This document shows positions 34,175 to 42,215 of a stretch of 64,000 bases of DNA, piece by piece. Made by a program: the position numbers and the translations under genes. This DNA comes from Ferruginibacter lapsinanis (GTDB lineage Bacteria; Bacteroidota; Bacteroidia; Chitinophagales; Chitinophagaceae), in NCBI RefSeq assembly GCF_020783315.1, contig NZ_CP086063.1, forward strand, positions 3,336,501-3,400,500. Direction: 5' to 3'. The notes under the pieces are model-generated. The model saw nothing but the letters and a program-made list of their open reading frames with translations. It was not told the DNA's origin and did no database searches. Numbering within the stretch: position 1 is the stretch's first letter; every line of letters starts with the position of its first letter.

Positions 34175-34942
34175 TTACTTCTTTAAACTGTTAATAATAG
34201 CAGCGAATTCCTCTGCTATTAATGAGGCTCCGCCTACTAATCCCCCGTCTACGTCAGGCTGACCAAATATTTCTTTGGCGTTGGCTGCTTTTACACTGCC
34301 TCCGTATAAAATGCTGATGCTATCTGCTACTGCATTACCATATTTAGCAGCAAATACACTGCGTATATGTGCATGCATTTCTTGTGCTTGTTCGCTACTA
34401 GCTGTTTTACCTGTACCAATTGCCCAAATAGGCTCATAGGCTATCACAAAATTCGTAAGTTGTTCTGGTGTTAGGTGAAACAAACTTTCTATCAATTGAG
34501 TTTCTACATAACTGTTTTGGGTACCGGCTTCACGAATATCCAATGCCTCTCCACAACAAAAAATCGGTTTTAGGCCAAACTCCAGACAAAGATTTACCTT
34601 ATCGGCGAGCATACTATTGCTTTCATTAAAATACTCTCTTCTTTCGCTGTGACCCAGTATTACATAATCCACTCCTATGCTTTGCAGCATCTCCACACTT
34701 ACTTCTCCTGTATATGCTCCCGATCTTTTGCTATAACAATTTTGAGCAGCTATATAAATATTTTGTTTACCACTTAATTTATCTTTTACGGTAGTTAAAT
34801 ATGGAAATGGAATTCCCAGAACAGCTTCCTGATTTTCACCCAACTCAGTTGGAATGGCAAAAAGATCATTTAATAATGCTTCTCCCTGTGCAAGTGTCAA
34901 ATTCATTTTCCAGTTTGCTGCTGCAATTTGTTTTCTCATCAT
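34175..34942 (-). CDS. tpiA: Triosephosphate isomerase
   Basis: Interconverts DHAP and glyceraldehyde-3-phosphate. 255 residues. Active-site residues: Asn/Lys in AAANWKMN (about 11-14), His in LGHSERR (about 99), Glu in AYEPIWAIGTGKTA (about 170), and phosphate loops SILYGGSVKAAN and DGGLVGGASL. Ten bases downstream of the GlmU-like gene, so probably cotranscribed. Confidence 0.98.
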   Translation of the reverse strand: MMRKQIAAANWKMNLTLAQGEALLNDLFAIPTELGENQEAVLGIPFPYLTTVKDKLSGKQNIYIAAQNCYSKRSGAYTGEVSVEMLQSIGVDYVILGHSERREYFNESNSMLADKVNLCLEFGLKPIFCCGEALDIREAGTQNSYVETQLIESLFHLTPEQLTNFVIAYEPIWAIGTGKTASSEQAQEMHAHIRSVFAAKYGNAVADSISILYGGSVKAANAKEIFGQPDVDGGLVGGASLIAEEFAAIINSLKK

Positions 34943-34952
34943 TGTTTATTTT

Positions 34953-35981
34953 TTATTTATTATAAAGTTCGTTTAAAATTTCTTTTTCATTTTGAGTGAT
35001 CGTTTTGCCTTTCAATCTTTTCCAGTTCTCAATATCCTGTAATGCCTTTTCAAATGTATACTGATCATTTCCCCAGGTAAAATCAGGTATGTATTTTGGC
35101 GGAAATCCTTCTGCAAAAATATTACAACATACACCTACCACTGTACCCGTATTAAATGAAGTATTAATAGCAGCTCTGCTATAATCTCCCATAAGCAAAC
35201 CACATTTTAACCCCACCTTTCTGTAAGTCATATCAGGCTTAAACCATACTGCCACCTCGGATGCTGTATTTTTTACATTGGAATTAGTTGTCCCTGCTCC
35301 CAGATTACACCATTCACCAATTACACTGTCTCCCAAATACCCGTCATGAGCTTTGTTACTGTATCCAAATAAAATAGTGTTTTTTATTTCACCAGCTACT
35401 GTACAGTAAGGACCAACTGTAGTTGCTCCATATATCTTACTGCCCATCTTTACAACAGCACCTTCACACAAAGCAAAGCTGCCACGTATCATAGCCCCTT
35501 CCATTACTTCAGCGTTCTTACCAATATAGATAGGACCTTCGGAAGCATTTAAAATGCTGTACTCCACTTTAGCACCATCTTCAATAAAAATCTGTTCGGG
35601 ATTAATTACTTTGTTAGTAGTTGATATAGGTTGAGAGCTTCTCCCCTCTGTTATCAATGCAAAATCTTTTCGCAATGCCCAATCATTGAATTGAAACAGA
35701 TCCCAGGGATGCTGTAGCACCCTGATATCATCTGCTCCATGAACTACAGGAATATCAGCATGATCCAGATGACCAAATAGTTCTACATAATTTTTTGTTG
35801 GAACGATATTGGAATTAAATGTAAGCGTATTTTCATTTTTATCATACCCCAATGCAGCTAATATCAATGCCCATTTTTCTCTGATGGTAAGAATACCTAT
35901 CCTGATATCCGCTGCGCTACGTGTGGCAGTAAAAGGATACAAACTATCGCCGGTATTTTTATCAGTGAAAACTATCTGCAT
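34953..35981 (-). CDS. GlmU-like putative sugar nucleotidyltransferase
   Basis: 342 residues. The N-terminal half is a reduced nucleotidyltransferase-like fold (VFTDKNTGDSLYPFTATRSAADIRIGILTIREKW). The C-terminal half (about 150-280) is a left-handed hexapeptide beta-helix with turns such as IYIGKNAEVMEGAMIRG, VVKMGSKIYGATTVG and SVIGEWCNLGAGTTNSN. It matches Bacteroidota proteins annotated as GlmU family. The usual GlmU pyrophosphorylase signature is missing, so the substrate is uncertain. It has a good promoter and lies before tpiA. Confidence 0.85.
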   Translation of the reverse strand: MQIVFTDKNTGDSLYPFTATRSAADIRIGILTIREKWALILAALGYDKNENTLTFNSNIVPTKNYVELFGHLDHADIPVVHGADDIRVLQHPWDLFQFNDWALRKDFALITEGRSSQPISTTNKVINPEQIFIEDGAKVEYSILNASEGPIYIGKNAEVMEGAMIRGSFALCEGAVVKMGSKIYGATTVGPYCTVAGEIKNTILFGYSNKAHDGYLGDSVIGEWCNLGAGTTNSNVKNTASEVAVWFKPDMTYRKVGLKCGLLMGDYSRAAINTSFNTGTVVGVCCNIFAEGFPPKYIPDFTWGNDQYTFEKALQDIENWKRLKGKTITQNEKEILNELYNK

Positions 35982-35986
35982 TTATT

Positions 35987-36015
35987 CAAAATTATCTTTT
36001 TTTATCAGATGACAA
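35987..36015 (-). promoter_or_regulatory. Promoter of the GlmU-like gene and tpiA
   Basis: Minus-strand TTG (36015-36013), 18 bases, TAATTTTG (35994-35987). Full consensus match close to the ATG at 35981. Confidence 0.5.
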
Positions 36016-36044
36016 TTTGATTTTTTTATTAACGATAAGATAGA

Positions 36045-36077
36045 ACAAAAAAAATCCCTTCGGAAAACCAAAGGGAT
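36045..36077 (-). terminator. Terminator of the L31 gene
   Basis: Minus strand ATCCCTTTGG-TTTT-CCGAAGGGAT (36077-36054), then a run of eight T. Confidence 0.75.
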
Positions 36078-36113
36078 GTTAATATAGTTGAGAAAAACAA
36101 CTCAGTACGAATA

Positions 36114-36368
36114 CTAGTTATCTTTCTTTGCGTAACGTTTTTTAAATTTATCGATACGACCTGCAGTATCCACCAATACATTTTTACCTGTATAGAAAGG
36201 ATGTGAAGTGTTTGATATCTCCAATTTAATAACCGGATATTCATTACCATCCTCAAATACTACTGTTTCTTTAGATTCAGCAGTTGAACGGCTTAAAAAC
36301 TGATATCCATTACTCATATCTTTGAAAACTACAAAGCGGTAATTTTTTGGGTGCAATTCTTTTTTCAT
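36114..36368 (-). CDS. rpmE2: 50S ribosomal protein L31, type B
   Basis: 84 residues from ATG at 36368 ([17 protein letters not shown]); the frame extends upstream to 36401, but this start is the family one. Sequences [12 protein letters not shown] and [12 protein letters not shown] are the L31 core. It lacks the CxxC zinc pair of the zinc-binding form, so it is the zinc-free type B. In some bacteria such paralogues replace the zinc form under zinc starvation; here it may be the only copy. It has its own TACCTTTG box and terminator. Confidence 0.95.
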   Translation of the reverse strand: MKKELHPKNYRFVVFKDMSNGYQFLSRSTAESKETVVFEDGNEYPVIKLEISNTSHPFYTGKNVLVDTAGRIDKFKKRYAKKDN

Positions 36369-36420
36369 GATTGTCAACGTTTTGTGCATGGATTTTGCCA
36401 TGCGGTTTTTTAAAGAGCAG

Positions 36421-36428
36421 CAAAGGTA
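36421..36428 (-). promoter_or_regulatory. -7 box of the L31 promoter
   Basis: Minus-strand TACCTTTG, the same octamer as in the L35-L20 promoter at 42066-42073. A short tandem of GATAAT-rich units (36437-36471) lies just upstream. Confidence 0.45.
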
Positions 36429-36501
36429 GGCTTTTTAATTGATAATGGATAATTTGATAATAGATAATTTAGAAACCCTACCAGTTCTTAATCCATTATT
36501 A

Positions 36502-36993
36502 TCAGCTCTTCATATTCACCACTTGCAGGGCTATTCCAAGATTCCAGGATTTTGAAGCCTGAATTACATCTTGCAGGTCATCTATCTTTTTCCCGGTAAC
36601 CCTGATGATATCGTCCATAATGGCTGCCTGTACTTTCAGACCTGCATCTTTAATAAGTTTCACTATTTTCTTTGCATCTTCCTGTTTGATTCCGTTTCTT
36701 ACGATCACTTCCTTTTTAACAACTTTACCACTTTGGTAAGGCTCTTTGCTCAGGTCGTATATCTCTCCGGCAAGCCCTTGTTTGATACTACGACTGATCA
36801 TTACATCTACAATCTGATCTAATTTCATTTCGCTATCTGCTTCCAGATTTACCTTAAAATCTTTTTTATTCAGATCGATCACAACATGAGATCCTTTAAA
36901 ATCGAACCTGTTTGTAATTTCTTTATTAACTGTATTTATAGCGTTATCTAAAGTTTGCAGATCTACTTTACTTGAAAAATCGAATGAAGGCAT
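36502..36993 (-). CDS. yajQ: YajQ-family nucleotide-binding protein
   Basis: 163 residues from ATG at 36993 (MPSFDFSSKVDLQTLDNAIN); the longer frame to 37104 contains a non-conserved hydrophobic stretch and is rejected. The family binds nucleotides or tRNA, and one member binds c-di-GMP; the role here is unknown. Marks: the two ferredoxin-like halves with FDFKGSHVVIDLNKKDF and the ending AIMDDIIRVTGKKIDDLQDVI, and the basic KEVIVRNGIKQEDAKKI. Confidence 0.94.
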   Translation of the reverse strand: MPSFDFSSKVDLQTLDNAINTVNKEITNRFDFKGSHVVIDLNKKDFKVNLEADSEMKLDQIVDVMISRSIKQGLAGEIYDLSKEPYQSGKVVKKEVIVRNGIKQEDAKKIVKLIKDAGLKVQAAIMDDIIRVTGKKIDDLQDVIQASKSWNLGIALQVVNMKS

Positions 36994-37174
36994 GGGTGAT
37001 AATTGTTTGGGTGAGATAATTAGCGCAAATATAAAAAATGCTGCCCATATTGAACAGCATAATTCTTGTTTACTTTTATAGATAAATGATAATCTATATT
37101 TCAATAAAAATTGAAAATAAATTTTATAAAGAATTCATTTTAATAAATTTACACAATTTGTATAAATAATAATA

Positions 37175-38500
37175 CTAAATACCTGACACAGCTTTTTTAG
37201 GCAGAAAAACATATAACAATACACCAGATAGAACAATCAATAAAGCTATGATCTCCGCCTGCGAAAGACTAAATCCGAAAACATTGTAGTGATAATTTAC
37301 TCGTATTTTTTCTATAGCAAATCTTTCTAATCCATTCAATATAAGATATATAGAAGAAATAACTCCCGCTGCTTTTATCTTTTTACGAATTGACCATAAA
37401 AACAAAAACAATATAGTACATAACACCGTTTCGTAAAATGGCGTAGGAAAAACGGGGGTAGGCAATACACGATTATACTCATCTAGTGAACCTGGTATCT
37501 TAATTCCATCTTTATTAACGTTGTTGGGATAGTTATAAGCGAACATCCATTTAGGTAAAAATGAAGGACCTTTAAAAGTAGCATGAGGCACCTTATCCAA
37601 GGTAGGGCTTTTCCTGTCTGTTATCAATTCGGTAGATCCATCCGCATTGATAACCGTATCAATCAGAAAATAAGTACTATACTTTTTCAAGTTTTCATTA
37701 AACTCATTAGGTTTTGCCAGCGCAACCTTCGCAGATGCATCGGTAACATAAGCACTATTATAGATACCCCAATCCCCGTCTCCAGCCACCTGACAACCGA
37801 TCCGACCAACTGCATAAGCGATCATCAAAGCCGGGGCCACCGAATCTGCTAAATGAATAGGCTTGATACCTTTTTTAACAGCATAGCAGGCAATAGCTAT
37901 GGTAGCTAAAATTAGCCCTCCGTAAAAGGTGAGTCCGCTTGCGGAGAACAAGCGTTCTATCGGGTGTGCTATAAATTCATCCCAATTTTCGAAATTATCA
38001 AAAAGCTTGGCTCCTAAAAGACCAAACACTAACCCAATAATAATAATATCTCCTACCCGGTCATGTGGCCAGATACGCAATGTCCGGCGTTCCGGTTCTT
38101 TCAACTTTTGCTTATGCTTATCCCACCATTTTAATCCGGCCAACAAGAGCCCCAGAATCAAACCACCTAAAATATTACCGTCAGTTGAAAAGATATAATC
38201 TTGCGGATTCATGTCCTCCGGCTTATTAAAAAACAAACCAACCAACTTATACGCAAAAATAAATCCGGTCAAAAAATTAGTGAGTAATTCTATAAAAGAA
38301 ACAGGCTGTCCTACCATTATTGCTTCTTCTCTGGGATGCAAAAGCCCCTGTTTTTCTTTACGTTTCAATTCGGCAGAAAGCACAATCGCCGATACTACAA
38401 ACCCCAAAGCCACCATCAATCCGAAAGTATTTAAAAAACTTAACGCTTTCCATTCTACACCAAACCAGTCTTTAAAAACATAATATAAATTGGGATACAT
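37175..38500 (-). CDS. lgt: Prolipoprotein diacylglyceryl transferase, long form
   Basis: Attaches diacylglycerol to the lipobox Cys of prolipoproteins in the inner membrane. 441 residues, against about 260-300 in most bacteria. The core motif GRIGCQVAGDGDWG (about 235) is present, as are the membrane helices and an LTFYGGL segment. The extra length is an approximately 100-residue insertion after this motif (SAYVTDASAKVALAKPNEF... to ...FPTPFYETVL), apparently periplasmic. Long Lgt forms are known in Bacteroidota. Several predicted lipoproteins in this window would be substrates. Confidence 0.93.
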   Translation of the reverse strand: MYPNLYYVFKDWFGVEWKALSFLNTFGLMVALGFVVSAIVLSAELKRKEKQGLLHPREEAIMVGQPVSFIELLTNFLTGFIFAYKLVGLFFNKPEDMNPQDYIFSTDGNILGGLILGLLLAGLKWWDKHKQKLKEPERRTLRIWPHDRVGDIIIIGLVFGLLGAKLFDNFENWDEFIAHPIERLFSASGLTFYGGLILATIAIACYAVKKGIKPIHLADSVAPALMIAYAVGRIGCQVAGDGDWGIYNSAYVTDASAKVALAKPNEFNENLKKYSTYFLIDTVINADGSTELITDRKSPTLDKVPHATFKGPSFLPKWMFAYNYPNNVNKDGIKIPGSLDEYNRVLPTPVFPTPFYETVLCTILFLFLWSIRKKIKAAGVISSIYLILNGLERFAIEKIRVNYHYNVFGFSLSQAEIIALLIVLSGVLLYVFLPKKAVSGI

Positions 38501-38640
38501 CTTATCAATTAAAAATTATAAATTATAAATTTTGATGCAATATATAGAAATATTCAGCGCAGAAACAATAAGTTACTTTAACAAAATGTCCCGTAAGTAA
38601 TTAACCTACGGGACTTGCATTACTAACCCATGTAATATTT

Positions 38641-39057
38641 TTAATTGCAGTACTGATCAAATGCGCCGATCAGATTTTCTGCTATCATCTGTGCACTTCT
38701 GCCTTCGATATTATGTCTTTCGATAAAATGCACCAACTGCCCATCTTTAAACAATGCTATAGAAGGTGATGATGGAGGATAAGGCAATAAATGTTCTCTG
38801 ATTTTTTTAACTGCCTCTACATCAAACCCGGCAAAGCTGGTAGTTAGATGAGTAGGTTTTTTTGCACTGTTGTGTACTGCCATCAATACACCAGGCCTTG
38901 CTGTTCCGGCACTACAACCACATACTGAATTTATAACTACTAAAGCCGTCCCTTTATCGGACAATGTTTTTTCTACATCAGAAGCTGTAAGCATTTCCTG
39001 AAATCCATTTTCAGTAAGCTCCTCTTTCATCGGTATTACAATTTCTTGGGGATACAT
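38641..39057 (-). CDS. Bacilliredoxin (BrxA/BrxB family)
   Basis: 138-residue thioredoxin-like protein that removes bacillithiol from mixed disulfides. The active site CGC is in NSVCGCSAGTARPG (about residues 46-59), the BrxA/B signature. The rest (FAGFDVEAVKKIREHLLPYPPSSPSIALFKDG) fits the family. Together with YtxJ at 7.0 kb it argues for bacillithiol use. A TAAATTTG box lies at 39075-39082 on the same strand. Confidence 0.95.
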   Translation of the reverse strand: MYPQEIVIPMKEELTENGFQEMLTASDVEKTLSDKGTALVVINSVCGCSAGTARPGVLMAVHNSAKKPTHLTTSFAGFDVEAVKKIREHLLPYPPSSPSIALFKDGQLVHFIERHNIEGRSAQMIAENLIGAFDQYCN

Positions 39058-39179
39058 ATATTTTATTTAGACAGCAAATTTACGAAGTATCAATGAATAA
39101 TACATCGAAAAACGTCAATATGTTGATAAATTGAAAATAAATAAACAAGTCATTAAGTCATCTGAATCAAGATGCTACA

Positions 39180-39213
39180 GACAATTTGTCGTTAAAAATT
39201 AATCGAAATTGTC
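39180..39213. promoter_or_regulatory. Inverted repeat upstream of the second hsp20
   Basis: GACAATTTGTCG and CGAAATTGTC form imperfect arms around an AT-rich centre, 23 bases before the sigma-54-like element. A candidate activator or repressor site. Confidence 0.35.
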
Positions 39214-39235
39214 AAAAATTCTTTGATTTACCATT

Positions 39236-39251
39236 TGGAATAGGTTTTGAA
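39236..39251 (+). promoter_or_regulatory. Sigma-54-like promoter of the second hsp20 gene
   Basis: TGGAATAGGTTTTGAA: GG at -24 and TTGA at -12 with the same spacing as at 16251 and 56387. ATG at 39297, 34 bases after the predicted start. Confidence 0.4.
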
Positions 39252-39296
39252 TCCATCGTTTCATAACAAAATTTAAAACTAAAAAAATATACAACT

Positions 39297-39737
39297 ATGA
39301 CACTCGTAAGAACATCACATCCATTTGCAAAAAATTTAGACGGATTGGTTAATGACATTTTTAATGATTGGGCTCCCGCTCTTGGAAAAACCTTCAGGGA
39401 AGATGTATTTGGTTTTCCGCCAGTAAACATCTCTGAAAAAACCGATGCATACCAATTAGAAGTGGCAGCTCCGGGATTTGACAAAACAGATTTTGCAGTA
39501 AAATTAGATAATCAATTATTGACCATTACTGCAGAGAAAAAAGAAACAACAAAAGACGAAACTACCAAGACGATCAGGAAAGAATTCAGTCACAAAACAT
39601 TTAAACGCAGTTTTACCCTGGATGAAAAAATTGAAGCCGGTAATATTTCGGCTAAATATGAAAACGGTATCTTATTGGTAACATTGCCTAAGAAAGAAGA
39701 AGTAAAAGCGGTAGCAAAAGAAATTGCTATCCAGTAA
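39297..39737 (+). CDS. Hsp20/alpha-crystallin small heat shock protein (second copy)
   Basis: 146 residues. The alpha-crystallin domain (about 39-138) has VNISEKTDAYQLEVAAPGF, FAVKLDNQLLTITAEK and the A-x-YENGILLVTLPK end. The N-terminal arm is HPFAKNLDGLVNDIFNDW. The tail lacks an obvious I-x-I but ends in AKEIAIQ. Identity with the first copy is clear in the domain but the arms differ, so they are old paralogues rather than a recent duplication. A strong terminator follows. Confidence 0.95.
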   Translation: MTLVRTSHPFAKNLDGLVNDIFNDWAPALGKTFREDVFGFPPVNISEKTDAYQLEVAAPGFDKTDFAVKLDNQLLTITAEKKETTKDETTKTIRKEFSHKTFKRSFTLDEKIEAGNISAKYENGILLVTLPKKEEVKAVAKEIAIQ

Positions 39738-39777
39738 AATTAATTGTTATAACTGAGCATACAGTTGGTTTTGGTAA

Positions 39778-39805
39778 AACGCCTCCTTATTCCTAAGGAG
39801 GCGTT
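39778..39805 (+). terminator. Terminator after the second hsp20
   Basis: AACGCCTCCTTA-TTCC-TAAGGAGGCGTT followed by CATTTTTAT. A second, weaker CACGAATT/AATTCGTG pair (39819-39842) could serve the opposite gene. Confidence 0.75.
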
Positions 39806-39845
39806 CATTTTTATATTACACGAATTTTTAGAACAATTCGTGCAA

Positions 39846-41246
39846 TTAATAGCCTAATATCTTCAACATACTTTGAGCACTTTGCTCTTTAGCATATACC
39901 CAATCATGCAGCTTGCCATTTTTATCGTGACCAATAATAATGTGTTTAGGCGAAGGAATTAAACAGTGTTTAATTCCTCCGTAACCGCTGATCTGATCCT
40001 GGTAAGCACCGGTATGAAAGAACCCTACATACAAAGGCTCTCCGTTAGTTAATTTAGGAAGAAACACTTCATTGATATGCTCCTCACTATCATAATAATC
40101 ATGACTATCGCAGGTAATACCGCCAAGGGTTACCCGCTGATATTCTTCCTGCCACTTATTGATAGGCAGCATTAAGAATTTTTCTCCTATCCCCCATGTA
40201 TCTGGCAAAGTGGTAATGAAAGAAGAGTCAATCATGTACCAGATCTCTCTATCGTTCTGCATTTTTTCTCCAATAACACTGTAGATATGTGCCATACTCT
40301 CTCCTACTGTGTAACTACCAAATTCAGTAAAGATATTTGGCATTTGCACTTTGTTTCGGGTACAAGCCACTTTAATGTTACGTACAATTTCATTGATCAT
40401 AAATTGATAATCGTACTCAAAACCTAATGAGTGCTTTATAGGAAACCCACCACCGATATTGATTGAATCTAATTCAGGACAGATCTTTTTTAACTGGCAG
40501 TATAAATTGATTACCTTATTCAATTCACTCCAATAATAAATATCATCTTTAATTCCTTTGTTTAAAAAGATGTGCAACATCTTTAATTGAAACTTATGTT
40601 CATATCCTTCGATCTGATCAACATAAAATTCCAGAATATCTTTTGCCCTCATCCCTAAACGAGAGGTATAGAAAGGGAAATTAGGCTCTTCTTCCGCAGC
40701 GACTCTTATCCCAACTTTAAAAGGATCTTTTACCGATTTATAGGCTTTCAATTCTTCCATATTATCCAACACAGGGATTACATTTTTAAATCCGGTGTTC
40801 AATAATTTGACAATTCGATTGGTGTATGGCTTTTGCTTGTAACCGTTGCAGATGATGAAGGTCTCTTTATTGATCTTCTTTTTCTGATAAAGCTTATTTA
40901 TAATGTCAATATCATACGCATAAGAAGTTTCCAAATGAATATTATGCTTTAATGCTTCTTCAACTATAAATGAAAAGTGAGAGCTTTTTGTACAGTAACA
41001 ATAATTATACTTGCCTTCATACTTATGCTTCTTAAAAGCATTTTCGAACATTTTTTTAGCCTTATTTATCTGCATACCAATTTTAGGCAGATAGGTTAGT
41101 TTTAACGGCGTACCATACTTATCAATAAGCGCTTTGATATCTTGTCCGTTGTATTGCAAATACTCGTCTTTAACCTTAAAATCTTCCTGAGGAAAATTAA
41201 ATGTTTGATCAACCAGATCAGAGTAAGTATTGTTCATATTATTCAT
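39846..41246 (-). CDS. Arginine decarboxylase (fold-type III PLP enzyme, Bacteroidota type)
   Basis: 466 residues from ATG at 41246 (MNNMNNTYSDLVDQTF); the frame runs upstream to a GTG at 41333, but that part is also the rplT terminator. It resembles the biosynthetic arginine/diaminopimelate decarboxylase superfamily: the PLP Lys is probably in YCYCTKSSHF (about 85), SINIGGGFPIKH is the PLP phosphate loop, EFGSYTVGE is in the second domain, and VTLGGITCDSHDYY is the Cys-containing active-site loop (CDSxD). It makes agmatine for polyamines by inference; lysine or ornithine as substrate is not excluded. Confidence 0.82.
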   Translation of the reverse strand: MNNMNNTYSDLVDQTFNFPQEDFKVKDEYLQYNGQDIKALIDKYGTPLKLTYLPKIGMQINKAKKMFENAFKKHKYEGKYNYCYCTKSSHFSFIVEEALKHNIHLETSYAYDIDIINKLYQKKKINKETFIICNGYKQKPYTNRIVKLLNTGFKNVIPVLDNMEELKAYKSVKDPFKVGIRVAAEEEPNFPFYTSRLGMRAKDILEFYVDQIEGYEHKFQLKMLHIFLNKGIKDDIYYWSELNKVINLYCQLKKICPELDSINIGGGFPIKHSLGFEYDYQFMINEIVRNIKVACTRNKVQMPNIFTEFGSYTVGESMAHIYSVIGEKMQNDREIWYMIDSSFITTLPDTWGIGEKFLMLPINKWQEEYQRVTLGGITCDSHDYYDSEEHINEVFLPKLTNGEPLYVGFFHTGAYQDQISGYGGIKHCLIPSPKHIIIGHDKNGKLHDWVYAKEQSAQSMLKILGY

Positions 41247-41305
41247 CGGCGGCAAATGGGTTTTAAGTAGTGAAGTGCAAATGTACTTGAATGATAAATG
41301 TAATA

Positions 41306-41340
41306 AATAAAAAACCGGATATGATTTTCTCACATCCGGT
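41306..41340 (-). terminator. Terminator of the L35-L20 operon
   Basis: Minus-strand ACCGGATGTG-AGAAAAT-CATATCCGGT (41340-41314) followed by TTTTTTATTT. Confidence 0.75.
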
Positions 41341-41364
41341 AAATATTATAAAGAACTAAGGCAT

Positions 41365-41709
41365 TTATTTAACCTGAGCTACTAAGTTTTTGAAACTTTC
41401 TGGCTCGTTCATCGCCAAATCAGCCAAAACTTTACGATTTAAATCGATGTTTTTAGCAGCTAATTTATGGATGAATTCGCTATAAGTCAACCCTTCTGCT
41501 CTAACAGCAGCGTTGATACGTGCAATCCACAAAGTACGGTATTCACGTTTTTTAAGTTTACGACCAACGTAAGCATACGTTAACCCTTTTTCCATTACGT
41601 TTTTCGCAACGGTATATACATTTTTACGTTTACCGTAATAACCTTTAGCGGCCTTTAATACTCTTTTTCTACGAGCCCTTGATGCAACTGCATTTTTTGA
41701 ACGTGGCAT
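41365..41709 (-). CDS. rplT: 50S ribosomal protein L20
   Basis: 114 residues. [34 protein letters not shown] and the [23 protein letters not shown] segment are diagnostic. It binds 23S rRNA early in 50S assembly and in other bacteria represses its own operon. It follows rpmI by 51 bases. infC, the usual first gene, is absent here. Confidence 0.98.
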   Translation of the reverse strand: MPRSKNAVASRARRKRVLKAAKGYYGKRKNVYTVAKNVMEKGLTYAYVGRKLKKREYRTLWIARINAAVRAEGLTYSEFIHKLAAKNIDLNRKVLADLAMNEPESFKNLVAQVK

Positions 41710-41760
41710 ATCTTAATAAATTAAATAATTAATAATTGATTTTCTAAACTGTCTGATAAA

Positions 41761-41958
41761 TTATTTCAGACCTAATAAACGCATTACGAAAGCCTGGTTA
41801 GTTGAATGAACTACACCGTCTTTTCTTAAATTACGTTTACGTTTTTTAGATTTTTTTGTCAGGATGTGACGTTTAAATGGCTTTTGGAAAGTGATCAAGC
41901 CGGTGCCCGTTACACTGAAACGTTTTTTGGCACTTGAGTTTGTTTTTACTTTTGGCAT
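41761..41958 (-). CDS. rpmI: 50S ribosomal protein L35
   Basis: 65 residues from ATG at 41958 (MPKVKTNSSAKKRFSVTGTG); the frame continues upstream to 42039, but that part is the mRNA leader. The LTKKSKKRKRNLRK stretch is the L35 signature. It is the first gene of a two-gene unit with rplT, under a TACCTTTG promoter box about 110 bases upstream. Confidence 0.97.
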   Translation of the reverse strand: MPKVKTNSSAKKRFSVTGTGLITFQKPFKRHILTKKSKKRKRNLRKDGVVHSTNQAFVMRLLGLK

Positions 41959-42073
41959 TATATAACTGTTATTAGTTACTCCCTGCTGGCGGTACTGCAC
42001 TGGCGGTACACTTTTTGAGCCTTGTGGGAAATGTTGCAAAAAAGGAATGACCCTTTTTCGGGCGGCAAAGGTA
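41959..42073 (-). promoter_or_regulatory. L35-L20 promoter and long mRNA leader
   Basis: Minus-strand TACCTTTG (42073-42066) gives a leader of about 100 bases. It is GC-richer than its surroundings and carries a tandem duplication of a 14-bp unit containing GTACCGCCAG (42009-42000 and 41995-41986), plus CCCGAAAAAGGG near the 5' end. A candidate site for L20 autoregulation; not matched to a known leader class. Confidence 0.4.
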
Positions 42074-42193
42074 ATGATTTTGATTGATTTTAAAGTAAAA
42101 TGCTCGTTTTTTTACCGTAAAATCATAAAATAACTCATTAATAGATATTTTACCGTTTATAACAATATGCTGCTCAGCAATATTAGTACTTGT

Positions 42194-42201
42194 TATTTTT
42201 G
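42194..42201 (+). promoter_or_regulatory. -7 box of the M13 peptidase promoter
   Basis: TATTTTTG, 14 bases before the ATG at 42216. Confidence 0.35.
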
Positions 42202-42215
42202 AAAAAATATATTTT

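Noticed and set aside
36994..37104. Upstream extension of YajQ with a hydrophobic N-terminus
   Set aside because: YajQ proteins are soluble and begin MPSFD; a TATATTTG box at 37026-37033 also lies inside the extension.
39212..39484. 90-residue minus-strand frame over the second hsp20
   Set aside because: Shadow of the hsp20 coding frame and its promoter region.
41247..41333. Upstream extension of the arginine decarboxylase frame to GTG at 41333
   Set aside because: That stretch contains part of the rplT terminator and encodes a non-conserved hydrophobic segment; the ATG at 41246 fits the family.
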